A stretch of DNA of 64,000 nucleotides from Rhyzopertha dominica (Eukaryota > Arthropoda > Insecta > Coleoptera > Bostrichidae), in contig QCXZ01000137.1 of NCBI GenBank assembly GCA_025024175.1, positions 77,872,680 to 77,936,679 on the forward strand, given 5' to 3'. The notes beneath the pieces were generated by a model. It worked only from the letters and a program-made list of their open reading frames with translations, ran no database searches and was not told the origin of the DNA. Of this stretch, positions 59,771 to 64,000 are shown one piece after another. The translations under genes and the position numbers were made by a program. Numbering within the stretch: the first letter of the stretch is position 1; each line of letters starts with the position of its first letter.

Positions 59771-60779
59771 CACTTACTTATTTTAAATAGTTTTGCTCTC
59801 TTGGGATAAGTGTTGGATTTTTTACGGTAGGCAGTGTGTTTTNCTGTTTTGTTCAATATAAAGACAAAATTNCAGTTTTAAATCATTTGTAATTTATTAA
59901 TTGAAGTGTTTTTCTTCTTAATACCATGCCACTGTAAAAGACTATTAAAATAGCTTCTATCTAATTAGCTTCCTGTAGATAAATGACGTTGAAGTACAAG
60001 TGATTTATTAAAGTATTTAATTAACAAGAACATTGCCAGTCAAAGAATTCTAAATAAATCCACAAGCTGTTTTGAAAACTAACTGTATTTTTATAATTAT
60101 TCCTATTTCAAACGTGCTAATCATTGCAATAACTGGTACACTTGCAAAACGATTAGAATTAACTTTTATACGGCTTTATGGTCAATAATTTTGGACCAAT
60201 ACTGGTCCTAAAAATGATGCTTCTTTATTTGGAAATACTTCCTTAAACATGTTCAAAATGGAGTAGAATGCAATAAAATGCTAATCTTCAACCAAAGAGG
60301 AAATATTCTAAAATAAGTAGTTTATTTTCCATTGTTATGGCATACCTGTAGAAGCTGGAGATATTTAATTATTGAATCTTAATCTCCTACAGTTTTTTAG
60401 TTACAAATTCCATATTATACGTACACAGCTTCTTCTAAAAATTTTATTCGAAAGCTAAAATATTGACGTCACTTTTTCTACTTTACTGTTTTGGCCTCGA
60501 TGCATCGTAGAGGGTTATTTGTAGCACAATGTATTAAATAATGGCGGATTATTTTACATGTAATAATAAGCAATACACAGTTGCACAACACTCTTAACTT
60601 GAACATTCCCTAGGGCTTAGAGTATACTAATGTAAAAAGCTAACNAGATAAAAAGATCTAGAATTTTTAACTACCATCAATAAAGTTTGGATAAAAATTT
60701 TAATTGTTGTTTTACCATCGTATGTTACACCATCGACCACAACCCTTTGATTTTTTTTTTGGAAAGAGCAATTTGTTTT
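59771..60779. other. No gene seen
   Basis: AT-rich, several Ns (59843, 59872, 60645), nothing recognisable. Confidence 0.3.
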
Positions 60780-61620
60780 AGCTGCCTACGAGTAGGCGCT
60801 CTTAACGGATTATAATGTCCGTATGATAACCGAACGAAAACACTCGTGTTTGAAGTTTCCATAGAGGTAGAGGCGTCGGGATATCAGATGCAATTAGCTA
60901 CGTACACGGCAAGACGAATGCCGGCGCGTTAGCCGTTTGACGTTGACAGAACAACTTACAATGCGCACCTTAACAACTGTCTCATTTACATATCCTCAGA
61001 GAAATCTTTTCGAAACGACTACAGGCTTTTAATTTACATATCATTAATTACCTGCGCCTTCGTACCGCCGACATATTATACGGACCTACTTCATAAATGT
61101 CAGCCTGTTCCTCTACAACTAATTAAAGGTGTACGTTATTTGAAAGCGGCGATAACTCACGATATTTTATTGGAGTTAAATTATCTTTCTTCTAATTAAG
61201 AGGTCCCTGGATCCGCTTCGCTGAAATATTTGTTTACCGCGCGTATATATTTGGTCTTTACGGTGGAACGATGTCTTGCCTGTCATCACACATAACTCGC
61301 CCCTGGGAGACATTAATACATGCCTACCAGGTATGTTTCGCTCTGGGTTCTTGTAAAGCGGCTCGTTTATTTTCGATTTATGGTGTGTGGCTTATCGTTT
61401 CTAATTTCAAACATACCATCTTTCCTGCAGCGCTGATAAATTATTATGTTTATAAATAACCCCATTGGATCCCAATCGGGTTTCCCACATCCCCAATAGG
61501 CCTTGATAAATACAAAGTCTGAACTCGTTTGAATTAAATAAGAATATATAACAGTAAGGAGCGTTGAGAAACGCCTATAGCTGGTTTAGTTAGTCGACTT
61601 GCTGCCTTATCATCTTTTTT
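60780..61620. other. GC-balanced island, no gene
   Basis: A long balanced island with TAATTAAAGGTG, TTTACATATC (twice) and CATTAATTACCTGC words. A frame at 61271-61459 matches nothing I know. One of the best candidates for conserved regulatory DNA. Confidence 0.45.
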
Positions 61621-61726
61621 TATTTTAATAACAACGGATGAATATTAAACAGTTATTTAATAAAACAAAATAAATCAGATTTTTGGTACATGAAAGCGGA
61701 CTAGCATAATAATAACAAAATTTCGT

Positions 61727-61795
61727 CTTGGGACTATAGCTGTGCTGAGGAGGCTTTATAAGCCGAAACAGCTGTACACAGATTGTTTTGAGTGG
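61727..61795 (+). ncRNA. Hammerhead ribozyme (type I, minimal helix III), copy 2
   Basis: CTGAGGA at 61745-61751, perfect stem II GGCTT/AAGCC (61752-61764, loop TAT), GAAAC at 61765-61769, palindrome ACAGCTGT, and cleavage triplet GTA at 61774-61776 with the predicted cut after 61776. Stem I pairs CTGTG (61740-61744) with CACAG (61777-61781). The variable core base is G, and GUA is an allowed though less common triplet. Related over about 60 bases to copy 1 at 2186-2255, including TTGGG just upstream, but without the 15 bp outer stem. It lies about 100 bases upstream of a decayed ORF on the same strand. Confidence 0.82.
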
Positions 61796-61889
61796 GCTGC
61801 CGTTCATATTAGTTATTCACAGAGACGGAGTGGATGATACCGTATTGCTACTAGATGACATGGTGTCATCCGCACTCTAAACTCTCATA

Positions 61890-63080
61890 TTTGTCAGCTA
61901 ATATTTGAAAAAAAAGCAGTGAGAGGATTAAATTATGTCAGAAAGCTTTCTTGTGAATTTTACTTATTTCCAAGCACAGGGTTCAAAGAATTATTAAAAG
62001 TGGTACAGTACCTGCAGAAACTCGTGGATGTGATAGGAAGACAAAAGCATTCGAAAATAGAGCAAAAAACTCCAAAACTTTATAAAAAAAAATAAAATAG
62101 AACCACTACTGTCGTTCAAAGACATCTCAAATGTGTTATCCGGGTTCAGATTTTAAAACAAAAAATGTGGCACATGTATGGCACAGTAATTAACGATTTA
62201 CATTTAAAAATGAAGAAAATATTTTCTTAGGAAAATGTTTAATACACAATAAACTTCGCAAAACATTGAAGCAAGTATATGACAGAAAATAGAATCCACA
62301 AAATGATAGCACGGGCGTTTTAGAGTTTATTAAAGGAAACAGGGAAATTAAATTTAATTTTTTGATTTGACTGTCAAAAGAATCGAGTTTATTTACTACA
62401 GCAGGCAATTATATGAGTCCAACTTAACCATAGTTGTAGAAGATTAAAAAAAACAAAACAAACGAAGGAATACATTTTCGTATATATCATTGGAATGAAG
62501 CAGAGTAGAAGAAAAGCTCAAACGAAGTCTCTTTTGTTGTGTATCACTACATATATCACTATATATAAACATACCAAGCGCTGCCCACACCACTCGTCTT
62601 ACTGCCGACGAATATGATGGGTAAAACCAAAACTCCATGATGACTGACATGCCATATTCTTTGTACGATAAAAGTGCATCCCGCCATATTACCTACATAA
62701 AGCTTATATTCCCAATAGTTAGTCATTTTTCTACCATCAGATAAGGTATTTGATAGGATAGCAAAAGACATTAAAAAAACTGGAAGTTATAGCACTACCT
62801 GCAGATATACAGCCTGGAAACTGCCATTCCCAGTTCAATCAAACCAAGTATTTTTTCATCACTATAAAAGGAAAACAGAAATTTTGGTGTTAGGCGATCC
62901 AAGTTGTAGTACTCACTATGGCCAAAGAAAGTCAATATTCAGAAAGAACTGTAATACATTTCGCATTAAACCACAACACATCCAAGTTGGCGTAGTAAAA
63001 TTGAACGCACTAAAAACAATAGTTGTTTCCAGCCTATTATTAAAGAGAAATTTTGGAGAAGATTGGGGTAATTTACCAAT
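61890..63080 (+). pseudogene. Relic of a multi-copy arthropod ORF of unknown function
   Basis: Frames broken by many stops give LCQKAFL near 61935 with KHRVQRIIKSGTVPAETRG, then FLPSDKVFDRIAKDIKKTG (about 62720-62790) and, at 62884-63087, an open C-terminal stretch. The order resembles a repeated, uncharacterised arthropod protein (VCK.FFL.TL… R..H… LP.DR.F..IE…) often found among transposons; I recall the pattern, not a function. Possible link to the ribozyme upstream. Confidence 0.35.
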
Positions 63081-63087
63081 TTTATAA

Positions 63088-64000
63088 TTCTACAAAAATA
63101 TTATAAATAATCAAGTAGGAACGTAGAACTGTGTACCAACACAGACACAGAAGATACTTCAAAGATTGTTTAACATTTATAACCTTTCTGTTCGCATTAA
63201 TATTCATAACATGAATAAGTATACTATACTATGAAGTTTCATGTTTAATAAAACATGTTTCGACGTTGTTGTATGCGTCATATCAAAAGCATCTCCATGT
63301 CAGTCGATTTCAAAATGTTCTATATCCGATTTTGGTTTCAAAAACATCTATATCAGTTTTTAAAAATGACGAGTCATTAAAATATAAATAGCGTATTCAA
63401 GGGCTTTGATACAGGTGTACTAAACGAGGAATTGTCAGAATTAACAGGTTAAACACTAAAGAGATATATTGGATAGTTTTCATGCAGTGACAAATGCGTG
63501 GGATGCTTTTTGATATAATCAGGGGAAACGGAATGATAACTTAAAGTTGAAAATTTGACAACTTCTCTTGCCGTGTATCAAAAATATTATTATGGTAACC
63601 TTTAAATATATTTAGGTATAATAGAGTAGCGTACTTTAAGGAACTACTCTGCTGGCCACCTTTGAAACTATTTAACTAATGCGTAAATTTAGTTTTCATT
63701 GCAGTGTACTTTTTTTGAATTGCTGTAGTTTTAGTTGCGTATGTTGATGAATAACTATGTACTAATGTCCTTATGTGCCATCATATCCGGTGACTCTTGT
63801 TTATGCGGGAGCTCTATTTGTGCCAAGTAAGTAGTTATGTGATATGCAGAATCTGTAAAAAAACAGGGCGAAATCAGCGGTACTCACAATAAGAAGTAAA
63901 TAAAACGAAGAGAGTTTGTTTCTGGGGAACATAAGTGCTACAAGAAAGCAACCACACCTAAATTAGGCACACTACATTTGCGTAATAATAAATACTTCAC
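63088..64000. other. No gene seen
   Basis: AT-rich to the end of the window; no motif assigned. Confidence 0.3.

Noticed and set aside
1..64000. Apparent ~3.7 kb periodicity of the GC-balanced islands
   Set aside because: Additional islands (4.6, 9.3, 39.7 kb) break the rhythm and the islands do not align with one another, so no long-unit tandem array is claimed.
1..64000. CRISPR arrays, bacterial operons, rRNA genes
   Set aside because: No regularly spaced direct repeats, no Shine-Dalgarno-led gene runs and no rRNA motifs; the sequence is clearly eukaryotic.

Overview
This 64 kb window is AT-rich eukaryotic, arthropod-type DNA packed with broken transposable elements. I could not recognise a single intact host protein gene, and there is no bacterial gene organisation. 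The mix of elements is typical of insects: Penelope-like retroelements with GIY-YIG ends, several LINE families, a BEL/Pao scrap, a Crypton-like tyrosine recombinase, DD41D and other mariner relatives, pogo-like and hAT-like DNA transposons. A short (TCAGG)6 run at 25.27 kb matches the telomeric repeat known from many beetles. That hints weakly at Coleoptera but is not proof.

Layout. 0-1.3 kb: end of a Penelope-like element (minus). 2.2 kb: hammerhead ribozyme, copy 1. 3.3-4.2 kb: pogo-like relic. 7.4-8.7 kb: tandem array of a ~0.43-0.53 kb unit. 11.1-12.6 kb: LINE and Penelope relics (minus). 13.7-15.2 kb: LINE with endonuclease and RT pieces. 16.9-18.3 kb: full-length DD41D mariner, copy A. 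20.4-26.6 kb: one LINE in pieces, split by an opposite-strand LINE that carries the TCAGG run in its catalytic motif. 26.9-29.4 kb: LINE and Penelope fragments. 32-36.9 kb: three mariner/Tc1-type transposase relics. 37.2-38.2 kb: a second copy of the Penelope terminal sequence, then a hairpin-rich GC-balanced stretch. 42.6-45 kb: LINE RT and BEL/Pao integrase end. 48.2-57.4 kb: mariner scrap, SINE candidate, hAT-type non-autonomous element with an 8 bp target duplication, DD41D mariner copy B, LINE scraps, cysteine-rich relic, Crypton-like recombinase, LINE. 59.2-59.8 kb: Penelope RT. 61.7 kb: hammerhead ribozyme, copy 2. 61.9-63.1 kb: decayed multi-copy arthropod ORF.

Between the transposon debris lie many GC-balanced islands of 0.2-0.9 kb (about 2.0, 4.6, 6.8, 9.3, 10.4, 13.3, 16.6, 20.0, 23.8, 27.8, 31.6, 35.4, 38.9, 41.8, 45.2, 49.6, 53.6, 57.8 and 61.1 kb). 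They have no convincing coding potential and are rich in homeodomain-like TAATTA cores. I infer that they are host non-coding DNA, possibly conserved regulatory elements of a developmental gene outside the window, pushed apart by transposon insertions.

The most interesting signals are the two related hammerhead ribozymes about 59.5 kb apart, the Penelope terminal sequence present twice with a conserved hairpin, the telomere-like repeat inside an RT active site, the DD41D mariner pair, and a 40-base core shared by two of the islands.
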